Shown in pieces: positions 30,858 through 39,468 of a stretch of DNA of 64,000 nucleotides (positions are counted from its first letter, which is position 1; every line of letters begins with the position of its first letter). The stretch is from contig NZ_CDDD01000074.1 of the NCBI RefSeq assembly GCF_000820165.1, positions 22,015 through 86,014 of the forward strand, in the 5' to 3' direction. A program made the translations under genes and the position numbers. Below the pieces are notes generated by a model, which saw only the letters and a program-made list of their open reading frames with translations, was not told where the DNA came from and searched no databases. This stretch comes from Aeromonas taiwanensis (GTDB taxonomy: Bacteria > Pseudomonadota > Gammaproteobacteria > Enterobacterales > Aeromonadaceae).

Positions 30858-31653
30858 ACAGACTGATACAGCCCGGCTGGCGCGCACCGCCGACGGCCGG
30901 CTCGACCTCGACGCCCTGCTGGCCCTGGGCCGGGAGGAGCAGGTCGAGGCGCTGGCGCCCCTCAACCGGGCGCTGGATGCCATGAGCGCCCCCGAGCGGG
31001 TGCGCTGGGCCCTGGCCAACCTGCCGGGAGAGCATGTGCTGTCGTCGAGCTTCGGCATCCAGGCGGCGCTCATGCTGCACCTGGTGAGCCGCGAGCGGGC
31101 CGATGTGCCCGTGGTGCTGACCGATACCGGTTATCTCTTCCCCGAGACCTACCGTTTCATCGACGAGCTGACCGAGCGGCTCGCCCTCAACCTCAAGATC
31201 TACCGGGCCGAACTCAGCCCGGCCTGGCAGGAGGCCCGTTTTGGCCTCTTGTGGGAACAGGGCGTGGAGGGGATCACCCGCTACAACCAGCTCAACAAGG
31301 TGGAGCCCATGGACCGCGCCCTGAACGAGCTGGGTGCCCAGACCTGGTTCTCTGGCCTGCGCCGTGAGCAGTCAGGCAGCCGGGGCAAGCTGCCGGTGCT
31401 GGCCATCCAGCGCGGCCGCTTCAAGTTCCTGCCGGTGATCGACTGGAGCAACAAGGACGTCTTCTACTACTTCAAGGAGTTCGACCTCCCCTACCACCCC
31501 TTGTGGGAGCAGGGCTACCTGTCGGTCGGCGACGTGCACACCACCACCAAGTGGGAGCCCGGCATGAGTGAGGAGCAGACCCGCTTCTTCGGCCTCAAAC
31601 GCGAATGCGGCCTGCACGAAGAAGGTGGCGAGAGCGACGGCTCCGGCATATGA
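30847..31653 (+). CDS. cysH: Phosphoadenosine phosphosulfate (PAPS) reductase
   Basis: Reduces PAPS to sulfite with thioredoxin. The 268-residue product has the PP-loop-like [14 protein letters not shown], the [13 protein letters not shown] block and the catalytic ECGLHE near its C-terminus. Only this single catalytic Cys is present; the extra CC...CxxC cysteines of APS reductases are absent, so PAPS is the predicted substrate. The N-terminus is about 24 residues longer than E. coli CysH. The ATG overlaps the end of cysI by 11 nt. Confidence 0.95.
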   Translation: MQPEQTDTARLARTADGRLDLDALLALGREEQVEALAPLNRALDAMSAPERVRWALANLPGEHVLSSSFGIQAALMLHLVSRERADVPVVLTDTGYLFPETYRFIDELTERLALNLKIYRAELSPAWQEARFGLLWEQGVEGITRYNQLNKVEPMDRALNELGAQTWFSGLRREQSGSRGKLPVLAIQRGRFKFLPVIDWSNKDVFYYFKEFDLPYHPLWEQGYLSVGDVHTTTKWEPGMSEEQTRFFGLKRECGLHEEGGESDGSGI

Positions 31654-31674
31654 CCCCGACCTTCGCCCATAAAA

Positions 31675-31699
31675 AACGCCCGGCCAGTGCCGGGCGTTG
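31675..31699. terminator. Terminator between cysH and folA
   Basis: AACGCCCGGC-CAGT-GCCGGGCGTT preceded by an A-tract; it works best for the minus-strand folA side and also lies just after cysH on the plus strand. Confidence 0.82.
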
Positions 31700-31717
31700 T
31701 CGTCTCGGGCAGGCGAC

Positions 31718-32206
31718 TCAGCGCCGTTGCCAGGTCTCGAAACGATAGGGATGGGGGTTCTTCTCGTCAGCGGGATGGGCCTCGCTCTCCACGAGCCGCC
31801 ACTGCTCGTCGTCGAACGCCGGGAAACGGGTATCCCCCGCCACCGCCAGATCGATCCGGGTCAGATAGAGCCTGTCGGCCCGTGGCAGCAGTTGGCCATA
31901 GAGGTGGCCGCCCCCGATCACCATCAGCTCGTCCACCCCTTCCCCCAGCAGTGCCAGCGCTGCCTCGACCGAGTCGATGACCTCCACGCCCTCGGCCTGA
32001 TAGGCCGGGTTGCGGCTGATCACCAGATTGCGGCGTCCCGGCAGCGGTCGGCCGATGGATTCAAACGTCTTGCGCCCCATCAGCACCGGTTTGCCCAGGG
32101 TCACCCGCTTGAAGTGGGCCAGATCCGCCGGCATATGCCAGGGCATCTGGTTGTCCAGGCCGATCACGCGATCGTGCGCCATGGCGGCAATCATGGAAAT
32201 TTGCAT
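31718..32206 (-). CDS. folA: Dihydrofolate reductase
   Basis: Reduces dihydrofolate to tetrahydrofolate with NADPH; target of trimethoprim. The 162-residue product (E. coli 159) has MIAAMAHDRVIGLDNQMPWH (Met20 loop), the catalytic acidic residue in MPADLAHF, GRKTFESIGRPLPGR and VIGGGHLYGQLLPRAD. The start MQISMIAAM at 32206 aligns with E. coli FolA; the ATG six codons upstream is less likely. The yjjB stop lies 23 bp upstream, so folA may be transcribed with yjjP-yjjB. Confidence 0.95.
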   Translation of the reverse strand: MQISMIAAMAHDRVIGLDNQMPWHMPADLAHFKRVTLGKPVLMGRKTFESIGRPLPGRRNLVISRNPAYQAEGVEVIDSVEAALALLGEGVDELMVIGGGHLYGQLLPRADRLYLTRIDLAVAGDTRFPAFDDEQWRLVESEAHPADEKNPHPYRFETWQRR

Positions 32207-32229
32207 GGTGTCAGCCTCTTGCACCCTTC

Positions 32230-32697
32230 TCAGACAATGGGCCGGTTACGGTACACGACCAGGGAGGGTATCGCCAGCCCGAAGCTCAGTGCGCCCACGA
32301 TGAAGATGGCCTTCAACCCGTTCTCCAGCGCACTCTGGATAAGCTCCATGGTCACCCCGGAGATGTTGAGCTCCACCACGGCGATCATCGCCTTGAACGC
32401 ATAGCTGCCGGGGATCATGGGGATGATGGAGGCCACGCTGAACACCGGGCGGGGCGCCAGCAGGCGCCGGGACCAGTAGACGCAGACAAAACCGACCGTG
32501 GTCGCCGCCGCCAGGGTGGCCCACTCGATGGGCATGCCGTGGTGAATGAGCAGGGTACGCAGACTGTGAGCCAGAGCCCCCCCCATGGCACAGTACTTCA
32601 GCATCCGTGGCGGCACGTTGAACAGCATGGCAAAGCCCACCGCCGGAATGGCCGACCAGAAGGCATCCTTGGCCAGCAGCCAGAGCAGATCCATCAT
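32230..32697 (-). CDS. yjjB: Threonine/serine-exporter-family membrane protein, YjjB type
   Basis: The small membrane half of a split ThrE-family exporter, 155 residues with about five hydrophobic segments. In E. coli YjjP and YjjB together export succinate. Typical motifs are MLFNVPPRMLKYCAMGGALAH and IIPMIPGSYAFKAM. Two adjacent ATGs (32697, 32694) are possible starts. In most genomes yjjP and yjjB are adjacent or overlapping; here they are separated by about 310 bp of duplicated DNA. Confidence 0.92.
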   Translation of the reverse strand: MMDLLWLLAKDAFWSAIPAVGFAMLFNVPPRMLKYCAMGGALAHSLRTLLIHHGMPIEWATLAAATTVGFVCVYWSRRLLAPRPVFSVASIIPMIPGSYAFKAMIAVVELNISGVTMELIQSALENGLKAIFIVGALSFGLAIPSLVVYRNRPIV

Positions 32698-32765
32698 GCC
32701 TCTCCTCCCTGAATGCGGCCGACCGACGTCGCCAGCGTGATATTCGGCGCCTGATACAAACCCGT

Positions 32766-33060
32766 CATACCTTTCCCCCCCCAGATACCGGTTACCGACA
32801 TGGCGAGGATGATGCCGGTATGGTTCCGTGCGCTGATGGACAGCCGGTTTGCCCCGATCAACAGGGTCGATACAGCGTCAAAGGTCTTCATACCTTCCAC
32901 CCCCAGATACCGGTCACCGACATGGCGGGGATGATGCCGGTATGGTTCCGTGCGCTGATGGACAGCCGGTTTGCCCCGATCAACAGGGTCGATACAGCGT
33001 CAAAGGTCTTCATACCTTCCACCCCCAGATACCCGTCACCGACATGGCGAGGATGATGCC
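32766..33060. repeat. 122-bp tandem duplication of the yjjP 3' end
   Basis: A block beginning CCAGATACC(G/C)GT(T/C)ACCGACAT starts at 32781, 32903 and 33025, an exact 122-bp period. The copy at 33025 is the real 3' end of yjjP; the other two are extra copies of that end plus a spacer (GGTATGGTTCCGTGCGCTGA and onward to CATACCTTCC). The two spacers are almost identical. Because 122 is not a multiple of three, short overlapping frames appear here but none looks like a gene. Confidence 0.92.
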
Positions 33061-33807
33061 TATCGCCGCGCTGATGGTGAGCAGGGTCGCCGTGCCCCAG
33101 CGGGCCAGCCCCATGTTGAAGTAGCCCTTCACCATGTCGGAGACCGCGTTGATGAGCGGGAAGCCCGGCACCAGCAGCAGCACGCTGGCCGCCATGGCGA
33201 GATAGGGCTGGGCCCCCCAGCCAAAGAAGGTGGCGCTGGAGGAGAGCAGAGTGGCGATGAAGCCGGTGGTGGCGAAGTTGATGAGGGGGCTGTGGTGATG
33301 GCGGGCCATCAGCTGGCGCACCCGCATCGCCACGGCGGACGAGAAACAGGTCACCAGGAAGATGGGCCAGTCGCCGCCGAACAGCAGGCTGAAGGCGCCA
33401 CAGGAGAGGCCCACCATGGGCACCACCAGCCAGGGGTGATAGTGGAAAGGCACTATGGCCTCCAGCCGCTGGCGCACTTCCCGTGCGCCGATCAGCGACT
33501 TCTCCGCCATGATGCAGAGACGCTGGATCTCGCACACCACCTGCATGTTGATGCCGTGCTCCCGCACCCGCCGGGTGGTGGTGACGCAGCTCCCCCGGTT
33601 GAGGCTGGTCAGCACGATGGCGCTGGAGGAGATCGCCATCTCGACGCTCTCCAGCCCCAGCGCCATCCCGAGCCGGACCGTGGTCTGCTCTATGATGCGG
33701 CTCTCGGCCCCGAACTGGGCCAGCATCTGGCCCGCCTTGACGATGATCCGGGTGATCTCCGTCTGCTGCTCCCGCGACAGCTCCCTTCCTGGTGTGATGC
33801 TGCTCAT
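33010..33807 (-). CDS. yjjP: Threonine/serine-exporter-family membrane protein, YjjP type
   Basis: The large half of the split ThrE-type exporter (265 residues; E. coli YjjP 256). The cytosolic N-terminal region has AQFGAESRIIEQTTVRLGMALG and SSAIVLTSLNRGSCVTTTRR; the membrane part ends with AMAASVLLLVPGFPLINAV and LARWGTATLLTISAAIG. The start MSSITPGREL at 33807 has AAAGGG just upstream; the 54-codon upward extension of the frame is rejected. The C-terminus (MSVTGIWGWKV) matches the family end, so the gene itself is intact despite the downstream duplication of its end. Confidence 0.92.
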   Translation of the reverse strand: MSSITPGRELSREQQTEITRIIVKAGQMLAQFGAESRIIEQTTVRLGMALGLESVEMAISSSAIVLTSLNRGSCVTTTRRVREHGINMQVVCEIQRLCIMAEKSLIGAREVRQRLEAIVPFHYHPWLVVPMVGLSCGAFSLLFGGDWPIFLVTCFSSAVAMRVRQLMARHHHSPLINFATTGFIATLLSSSATFFGWGAQPYLAMAASVLLLVPGFPLINAVSDMVKGYFNMGLARWGTATLLTISAAIGIILAMSVTGIWGWKV

Positions 33808-34022
33808 GATCCCTTTGAGTGTTAGCAAGATGGAATATGCCGAGATATTACCCCAAACGTGATATTTCTCCATCCCTATCTGACCGGTCGTCAGCCCTGC
33901 AGGAATTAATGCACCGGATGACGACGATTCGCAGCAAATAGAAAACAAATTCCTCAAATTTCGCAACACGGGGATATAGGTTGAAGTGCGGGGAAATAGG
34001 ACCGCAGGCCGGGAAGCACCGA

Positions 34023-34361
34023 TTATTTATCTTTGCGGTAGGTCGCAAGGGGGATCACGTTATTTGGCGGCGAACCCTCATACGGGTCCGAAAATGAGTC
34101 ATCCTGCAGGTGATTGAAATGCTGGCGCATGGCATTGACGGATTCGTGCATCATATTGGCGATGCGGATGCAGCTGTCCATGTTGTTTCTGGCGAGACGA
34201 CGCTGGCAGTCGATACGAAACTGCAGGCCGCGCAGCCGCCGTTGCTGCTCCGGCCCCACCTGGGCGATCAGGGTCTCTATCTGCTGGTGCAACAGCGCAT
34301 CGAGCCGCTGCGGCTCCGCCAGGGCCCAATGTCTCAGGGTGTCAAAGTCAGGCAGCTCCAT
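34023..34361 (-). CDS. DUF3135 family protein
   Basis: A 112-residue soluble protein of unknown function. The N-terminus MELPDFDTLRHWALAEPQRL and the basic core RRLRGLQFRIDCQRRLARNN with a following MMHESVNAMRQHF helix are the recognisable family features; the family is common in Aeromonas, Vibrio and Shewanella. No signal peptide or membrane segment. It is transcribed alone between yjjP and mog; 215 bp separate it from the yjjP start. Confidence 0.78.
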   Translation of the reverse strand: MELPDFDTLRHWALAEPQRLDALLHQQIETLIAQVGPEQQRRLRGLQFRIDCQRRLARNNMDSCIRIANMMHESVNAMRQHFNHLQDDSFSDPYEGSPPNNVIPLATYRKDK

Positions 34362-34769
34362 ATGCCCTCCAGGCTGGACGCATCGCGCGTATTACAGCAA
34401 CGACGACGCCGATCCATCACTATTTCACTGTCCATAGGAAGGTTATATAGGATGGTGGGAACTTTGGTTCAGTCGCCTCCGTGCCACAGGAGTCCAGTTC
34501 TCCGAAAAATAGCCTGACAGGCCAGGGGGAATGGCATTTATTCCTTATGATTCATGAAATTGTTTTCAATTTGGCTGCGCCAGTTTTTTTATAAAATTTG
34601 AATTCTTTTTTCGTCTTTCTTATTCGCTATTCATCGGTGTGACATAAGCAGCTTTTCGTTCGACTCTCTATTTTTGTCATTCCCGCCCCTCCCCGTCCCC
34701 GACGATTTAACATATCTCACTGATTATGTTATTTTATTTACCACTTATTGCGGCAACCAAGAGCAGACC
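34362..34769. other. 408-bp intergenic region between DUF3135 gene and mog
   Basis: Divergent promoter region. The stretch 34535-34750 is strikingly AT-rich compared with the surroundings (runs such as GTTTTTTTATAAAATTTGAAT). No gene, riboswitch or clear hairpin terminator was recognised. A molybdenum-cofactor-responsive element for mog would be plausible, but nothing in the sequence shows it. Confidence 0.4.
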
Positions 34770-35300
34770 ATGAGCAAGGCAAGAATCGGTATCGTCACCG
34801 TCAGCGATCGCGCCAGCGCGGGCATCTACGAAGATCTGTCCGGCAAGGCCATCATCGACACCCTGAACGCCTATCTGACCTCGGCGTGGGAGCCCGTCTA
34901 CCAGGTGATCCCCGACGAACGGGATCAGATCGAGGCGACCCTGATCCGGCTGGTCGACGAGGAGCAGTGCTGCCTCGTCGTCACCACAGGTGGCACAGGG
35001 CCGGCCAGACGGGACGTGACGCCGGAGGCGACCGAGGCGGTCTGCGATCGCATGATGCCGGGCTTTGGCGAGCTGATGCGGGCCGAGTCCCTCAAATTCG
35101 TGCCGACCGCCATACTGTCGCGCCAGACCGCGGGATTGCGCGGCGACTCGCTCATCGTCAACCTGCCGGGCAAGCCCAAGTCCATTCGCGAGTGCCTGGA
35201 TGCGGTCTTCCCCGCCATCCCTTACTGCATCGACCTGATGGAAGGACCCTACCTCGAGTGCGACGAAGCCGTCATCAAGCCGTTCAGGCCCAAGAAATAA
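34770..35300 (+). CDS. mog: Molybdopterin adenylyltransferase
   Basis: MogA adenylylates molybdopterin before molybdenum insertion in molybdenum-cofactor biosynthesis. The 176-residue product has RIGIVTVSDRASAGIYEDLS at the N-terminus, the substrate-binding TTGGTGPARRDVTPEAT near residue 75, and LPGKPKSIRECLDAVFPAIP towards the end. The start MSKARIGIV at 34770 matches the family; the upstream frame extension runs into AT-rich non-coding DNA. Molybdenum cofactor would be needed for a nitrate reductase feeding the nir system at the right end of the window. Confidence 0.95.
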   Translation: MSKARIGIVTVSDRASAGIYEDLSGKAIIDTLNAYLTSAWEPVYQVIPDERDQIEATLIRLVDEEQCCLVVTTGGTGPARRDVTPEATEAVCDRMMPGFGELMRAESLKFVPTAILSRQTAGLRGDSLIVNLPGKPKSIRECLDAVFPAIPYCIDLMEGPYLECDEAVIKPFRPKK

Positions 35301-35363
35301 GTCCCCTGTTCCAGGGCATGAACAAGGTGGCCGGGTCTCCCCGGCCGCCGTCATGCTCCCGCC

Positions 35364-35768
35364 CTATTTGCGGCCGTATACCCTGACACCGGCCCGGCTC
35401 CCTTCCGAATTGCCGTACACCTCGATCCGCTTGATGCAGAGCCGGCTGCCGAGGGACTTCCACCCCGACTCCTGATCCTCTTTCAGATCCCTGTCAAAAT
35501 AGAGGGTCTTGCTGCGATCGCTGCCATAAAACACCTTGACCCGCTCCAGGGTCAGCTCCCGCCCCGCCTTGACCATGATGGACTTGGTGGGACGACAGGC
35601 GAGCATGGGAATGATGGCGGGGTGATCGCCGACACCGAGCAGAATGGTCTTGCCCAGCCGGAATTCATCGTCGGCCAGGGCCGGCGAGGCCGGCACCCAG
35701 AGCAGCGTGGACAGCAAGCATGCGGCCAGGCCGCGGCGGGAAAAGGATGAAACAGATAAAACGGACAT
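35364..35768 (-). CDS. Small exported protein, DUF2541 (YaaI)-like
   Basis: A 134-residue protein with a clear signal peptide (residues 1-32, cleaved after SPALA). The mature part has two cysteines (LACRPTKSI and SRLCIKRIEVYG) spaced as in YaaI/DUF2541 proteins, which could form a disulfide, and a charged centre (VFYGSDRSKTLYFDRDLKED). Function is unknown; the family match is from pattern memory and is moderate. It lies just beyond the 3' end of the APE operon on the same strand but with no obvious tie to it. Confidence 0.65.
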   Translation of the reverse strand: MSVLSVSSFSRRGLAACLLSTLLWVPASPALADDEFRLGKTILLGVGDHPAIIPMLACRPTKSIMVKAGRELTLERVKVFYGSDRSKTLYFDRDLKEDQESGWKSLGSRLCIKRIEVYGNSEGSRAGVRVYGRK

Positions 35769-35871
35769 GATGCCTCCCTGAAAAAGGGAGGCATCTTAAT
35801 TAATCAAAGCTAAACCCAGGCTGTACTGGAACTGAACCCAGCCTGCACCGGGGCTGAACGGGCAGGCCCCG

Positions 35872-37098
35872 TCAGGACCAGCGCTTGAAGATGAGGGAGG
35901 TATTGATGCCGCCGAACGCGAAGTTGTTGGACATCAGGTACTCCACGTCCAGCGCACGGCCGCTGCCCGTCACGTGATCCAGCGGGGCACAGGCGGGATC
36001 CGGCTCCCTCAGGTTGATGGTGGGGGCAAACCAGCCCTCCCGCATCATCTCCAGGGCCAGCCAGGCCTCGATGGCGCCGCAGGCCCCCAGGGTATGGCCG
36101 AAGTAGCTTTTGAGGGAGGAGATGGGAGTGCGATCGCCGAAGATGGCGGCGGTGGCGTGGCTCTCCGCGATGTCGCCACGCTCGGTGGCGGTGCCGTGGG
36201 CACTGATGTAGCCGATGTCGGCGGGCTGAAGCCCGGCCTGGGCCAGCGCCATCTCCATGCAGAGCCTGATGGTCTCCTGCTGGGGCTGGGTCACGTGGGT
36301 GGCGTCACAGTTGGTGGCAAAGCCCACCAGCTCGGCGAGGATAGTCGCGCCGCGCGCCTGCGCATGCTCCAGCTCCTCCAGCACCAGGGTACCCGCCCCT
36401 TCGCCTATCACCAGGCCGTCCCTGTCCCTGTCGAACGGTCGTGGCGCCAGCTCCGGGTGGTCGTTCATCTGGCTGGTGGCAAACAGGGTGTCAAACACCA
36501 CGGCCTCAGACGGGCAGAGCTCCTCCGCCCCGCCGGCCACCATCAGGGTCTGGTAGCCGTGCTTGATCGCCTCATAGGCGTAGCCTATCCCCTGGCTGCC
36601 GGAGGTGCAGGCGCTGGAGGTGGGAATGACCCGGCCACGCAGGCCGAAGAAGAGCCCGGTGTTGACCGCCGCCGTGTGCGACATCATCTGCACATAGGTG
36701 GTGGCCGTGATGCTGGCAGTGCTCTTGTCGTTGAGCATGGTCCCGAAGGCGCGGATGGGATCCGTGCTGCCGATGGACGAGCCGTAGGCAATGCCGGTGC
36801 GCCCGTCGGTGAGCACGGGGTTGTCCAGCAGCCCCGCCTGCGCCAGCGCCAGCTCGGTGGCGACGGTGGCAAGCGCCGAAACCCGCCCCATGGCACGGGT
36901 CTTCTTGCGCGGGTAGTGGGCCGGCAGCACGAAGTCCGGGATGGGGGCCGCCAGCCGGGTGTTGAGGCCGTCGTAGATGGCCCACTCCGGCATGCTCACC
37001 ACCGCATTGCGCCCCGCCTGCAATCTGGCCCGCACGCTCGCCCAGTCCTGCCCGAAGGCCGTTACCCCGGCCATGCCGGTCACCACAACCCGTTTCAT
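35872..37098 (-). CDS. apeR: APE cluster beta-ketoacyl synthase (ApeR-like)
   Basis: A 408-residue FabF-type ketosynthase with the complete Cys-His-His triad: SSACTSGSQG (Cys near 162), SAHGTATERGD and YFGHTLGACGAIEA. Last gene of the minus-strand operon. In characterised aryl polyene systems ApeR is one of three ketosynthase-like proteins extending the polyene on an acyl carrier protein. The true start MKRVVVTGMAGV at 37098 overlaps the apeQ stop as ATGA, so the longer open frame upstream is a shadow. Symbol assigned from cluster order and family. Confidence 0.88.
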   Translation of the reverse strand: MKRVVVTGMAGVTAFGQDWASVRARLQAGRNAVVSMPEWAIYDGLNTRLAAPIPDFVLPAHYPRKKTRAMGRVSALATVATELALAQAGLLDNPVLTDGRTGIAYGSSIGSTDPIRAFGTMLNDKSTASITATTYVQMMSHTAAVNTGLFFGLRGRVIPTSSACTSGSQGIGYAYEAIKHGYQTLMVAGGAEELCPSEAVVFDTLFATSQMNDHPELAPRPFDRDRDGLVIGEGAGTLVLEELEHAQARGATILAELVGFATNCDATHVTQPQQETIRLCMEMALAQAGLQPADIGYISAHGTATERGDIAESHATAAIFGDRTPISSLKSYFGHTLGACGAIEAWLALEMMREGWFAPTINLREPDPACAPLDHVTGSGRALDVEYLMSNNFAFGGINTSLIFKRWS

Positions 37099-37820
37099 AC
37101 CATGCCCCCGTTGATGGAGATGACCTGCCGCGTGACATAGCCTGCGATGTCGGACATCAGGTAGGAGACCAGACCGGCCACCTCGTCCGCCTGCCCCATC
37201 CGCTTGAGCGGGATGATCTTCATCGCCTCCGCCTTCACCTCCTCGTCCACCATGCCGGTGTCGATGAGGCCGGGGGCTACGCAGTTGACCGTGATCTTGC
37301 GCTTGGCGAGCTCGAGGGCCAGCGCCTTGGTGGCTCCCATGATGCCCGCCTTGGCGGCGCTGTAGTTGACCTGGCCACGATTGCCCATCAGCCCGGACAC
37401 CGAGGAGATGGTCACGATGCGCCCGCCCCGGCGCAGGCCGATCATCGGCATGATGCAGGGCTTGAGCAGGTTGTAGAAACCGTCCAGGTTGGTGTGCAGC
37501 ACCCCGTCCCACTCCTCGTCGGTGAGGGCGGGGAAGGCGGCGTCACGGATGATGCCGGCGTTGCAGACCACACCGTAATAGGCGCCGTGCTCGGCCATGT
37601 CGGCCTCCAGCCGCGCGCGGCAACCCTCGCGATCCGCGATGTCGAACTGGAGCAGACGCCCCTGTCCCCCGGCCGCCTCCAGGCTGGCCAGGGTGGCCTC
37701 GGCGCCGGCCCGATCGCTGTGGTAGTGCACCACGATGACAAAGCCGTCGGCCGCCAGCTTGAGGGCGATGGCGCGGCCTATCCCCTTGCTGGCGCCCGTG
37801 ACCAATACGCTAGAGCTCAT
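37095..37820 (-). CDS. apeQ: APE cluster 3-ketoacyl-ACP reductase (ApeQ-like)
   Basis: A 241-residue short-chain dehydrogenase/reductase of the FabG type that would reduce the beta-keto group formed in each polyene extension cycle. The cofactor motif TGASKGIGRAIA is at residues 7-18, NAG at about 88, and the catalytic Ser plus YxxxK (VNYSAAKAG) near 150. It ends RQVISINGGMV as FabG proteins do. It is coupled to apeR by a 4-nt overlap and follows apeP by 9 bp. Confidence 0.92.
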   Translation of the reverse strand: MSSSVLVTGASKGIGRAIALKLAADGFVIVVHYHSDRAGAEATLASLEAAGGQGRLLQFDIADREGCRARLEADMAEHGAYYGVVCNAGIIRDAAFPALTDEEWDGVLHTNLDGFYNLLKPCIMPMIGLRRGGRIVTISSVSGLMGNRGQVNYSAAKAGIMGATKALALELAKRKITVNCVAPGLIDTGMVDEEVKAEAMKIIPLKRMGQADEVAGLVSYLMSDIAGYVTRQVISINGGMV

Positions 37821-37829
37821 GAAACTTCC

Positions 37830-38291
37830 TCAGGCTAACAAATCGGACAATTCGCCGGGGCCCGGCTGGTAGGTGGAGAGCCGCGCCTGGGCGCACTCCT
37901 CCCCGTCCAGCAGGATCCGGCAATCAAAACTGGCCATGCCGCCGTCTTGCAACAGGCAGCACGCCTCTATGATGAGCAGGGTGCCCGGCGCGAAGCCCTC
38001 CGGCTGGCAGCGGTACTTGCGGGTGCCGAGCAGCATGCCGATGCGCACCGGCTCGCCACGCAGCCGCCCCTGCATGCCGGCCCAGGCGGCGATGGTCTGG
38101 GCCATCAGCTCTATGCCGACCCAGGCCGGCAGCCTGCCTTCCCCATCCAGCAGCAGGGCGTGGCGGGCACCGATGCGGGTCTCGCAGCGCACCCGCTGGG
38201 CATCCACCGCGCAGAGCCGGTCCAGCAGCAGCATGGGGGCCTGGTGGGGCAGCAGGGTCTCGATGGCGGGCAGTGACAAAGGGTCATTCAT
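37830..38291 (-). CDS. apeP: APE cluster hotdog-fold dehydratase (ApeP-like)
   Basis: A 153-residue FabZ-like 3-hydroxyacyl-ACP dehydratase. The catalytic His is in TLLPHQAPMLLLD near residue 16, and the second helix has GIELMAQTIAAWAGM with the catalytic acidic residue. In characterised APE systems two dehydratases, ApeI and ApeP, work as a pair so that each extension leaves a double bond. The start MNDPLSLPAIE at 38291 overlaps the apeO end by 8 nt. Confidence 0.86.
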   Translation of the reverse strand: MNDPLSLPAIETLLPHQAPMLLLDRLCAVDAQRVRCETRIGARHALLLDGEGRLPAWVGIELMAQTIAAWAGMQGRLRGEPVRIGMLLGTRKYRCQPEGFAPGTLLIIEACCLLQDGGMASFDCRILLDGEECAQARLSTYQPGPGELSDLLA

Positions 38292-39468
38292 GGCAGGTGA
38301 TCCCAAGCAGCAGGCTGACATTGTTGCCACCGAAGGCAAAGGAGTTGGAGAGCACCCGGGGCGCCGCCAGGTGCGTGGTGCCGCTCACCAGCCGGATGGG
38401 GGCCAGCGCCGGATCTGCCGAAGTCACCCGCTGGGGTGGCAGCGGCAGTGCGCGCTCCAGCAGCAGGCAGGCGAGCGCGGCCTCGATGGCTCCCGCCGCC
38501 CCCAGGGTGTGGCCGGTGAGCGCCTTGGTGGAGCTGCAGGGCACGCGGTTGCCAAACAGGCGGTGCACCGCCTGGCTCTCCATGGCGTCGTTGAGCCGGG
38601 TGGCGGTACCGTGGAGGTTGAGATAACCCACCTCCTCTGGCCCTATCCCCCCCTGGGCCAACGCCATGCGCATCGCCGCCTCGGCACCGATACCCTCTGG
38701 ATGTGGCGCCGAAATGTGCCAGGCATCGGAGGACTCCCCCACCCCCAGCAGCGCCAGCGGCGCAGGCTCCCGGCTCAGCAGAAACAGCGCTGCCCCCTCG
38801 CCGATGTTGATCCCCTGGCGGGCCAGATCGAACGGCTGACATTGCTCGCCACTCAAAGACTCCAGGCTGTCAAAGCCGTTGAGGGTGAGCCCGCACAGGC
38901 TGTCGGCACCGCCCACCAGCACGGCGTCCACCAGCCCGGCCGCCAGCAGCCGCTGGCCGCTGATGAAGGCGCGCGCGCTGGAGGAGCAGGCGGTGGAAAT
39001 CGTCCAGGCCGGCCCGGTCAGGCCGAGATGGCGGGCCAGAAATTCCGACGGGGACCCCAGCTCCTGCTGGCGATAGTCAAACTCGGGGGGCACGGCCTCC
39101 CCGCGCCGGGCGGCGGCCACCGCCAGCTCGGCCTCGCCGATCCCGGCGGTGCTGGTGCCGAGCACCAGGCCGACACGATCCCTGCCGAAGGTGGCCAGCG
39201 CCTGGTCCAGGGCAGGCCGGATCTGGGCGAGCGCAGCCAGCAGCAATTGGTTGTTGCGCGAGGCGTAGGGGGCCAGCGCCGACGGGATGGCCGGCAGTTC
39301 GTCCTCCACCTGGCCCACCGGGGTCAGGCGGCCATCCAGCAGCGGCGTCCGGTGGCGATCCAGCGGGCTGACACCCGCATCGTGCCAGGCCTTCAGCGCC
39401 TCGGCGCTGGCATCGCGCCCCGCCCCCAGCGCCGAGACGAGACCATAGGCGGCGATATAACAGCTCAT
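38284..39468 (-). CDS. apeO: APE cluster beta-ketoacyl synthase (ApeO-like)
   Basis: A 394-residue ketosynthase with Cys in ISTACSSSARAF, His in NLHGTATRLND, and KALTGHTLGAAGAIEA, i.e. a complete active site. In studied systems ApeO is the main elongating ketosynthase and pairs with the short partner ApeC. The start at 39468 overlaps the apeN stop as ATGA, and its end overlaps apeP. Confidence 0.9.
   Translation of the reverse strand: MSCYIAAYGLVSALGAGRDASAEALKAWHDAGVSPLDRHRTPLLDGRLTPVGQVEDELPAIPSALAPYASRNNQLLLAALAQIRPALDQALATFGRDRVGLVLGTSTAGIGEAELAVAAARRGEAVPPEFDYRQQELGSPSEFLARHLGLTGPAWTISTACSSSARAFISGQRLLAAGLVDAVLVGGADSLCGLTLNGFDSLESLSGEQCQPFDLARQGINIGEGAALFLLSREPAPLALLGVGESSDAWHISAPHPEGIGAEAAMRMALAQGGIGPEEVGYLNLHGTATRLNDAMESQAVHRLFGNRVPCSSTKALTGHTLGAAGAIEAALACLLLERALPLPPQRVTSADPALAPIRLVSGTTHLAAPRVLSNSFAFGGNNVSLLLGITCHE

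Noticed and set aside
32694..33535. Small frames (68-215 codons) in the yjjP-yjjB duplication
   Set aside because: They are readthroughs of the duplicated yjjP end in shifted frames (122-bp period); no ribosome-binding sites and no recognisable protein.
34362..34769. Molybdenum-cofactor riboswitch before mog
   Set aside because: The gap is AT-rich and long enough, but I could find no matching paired elements, so it is not claimed.
35872..37512. Fused ketosynthase of 546 residues
   Set aside because: The N-terminal part is a shadow of apeQ; MKRVVVTGMAG at 37098 with an ATGA overlap is the real start.
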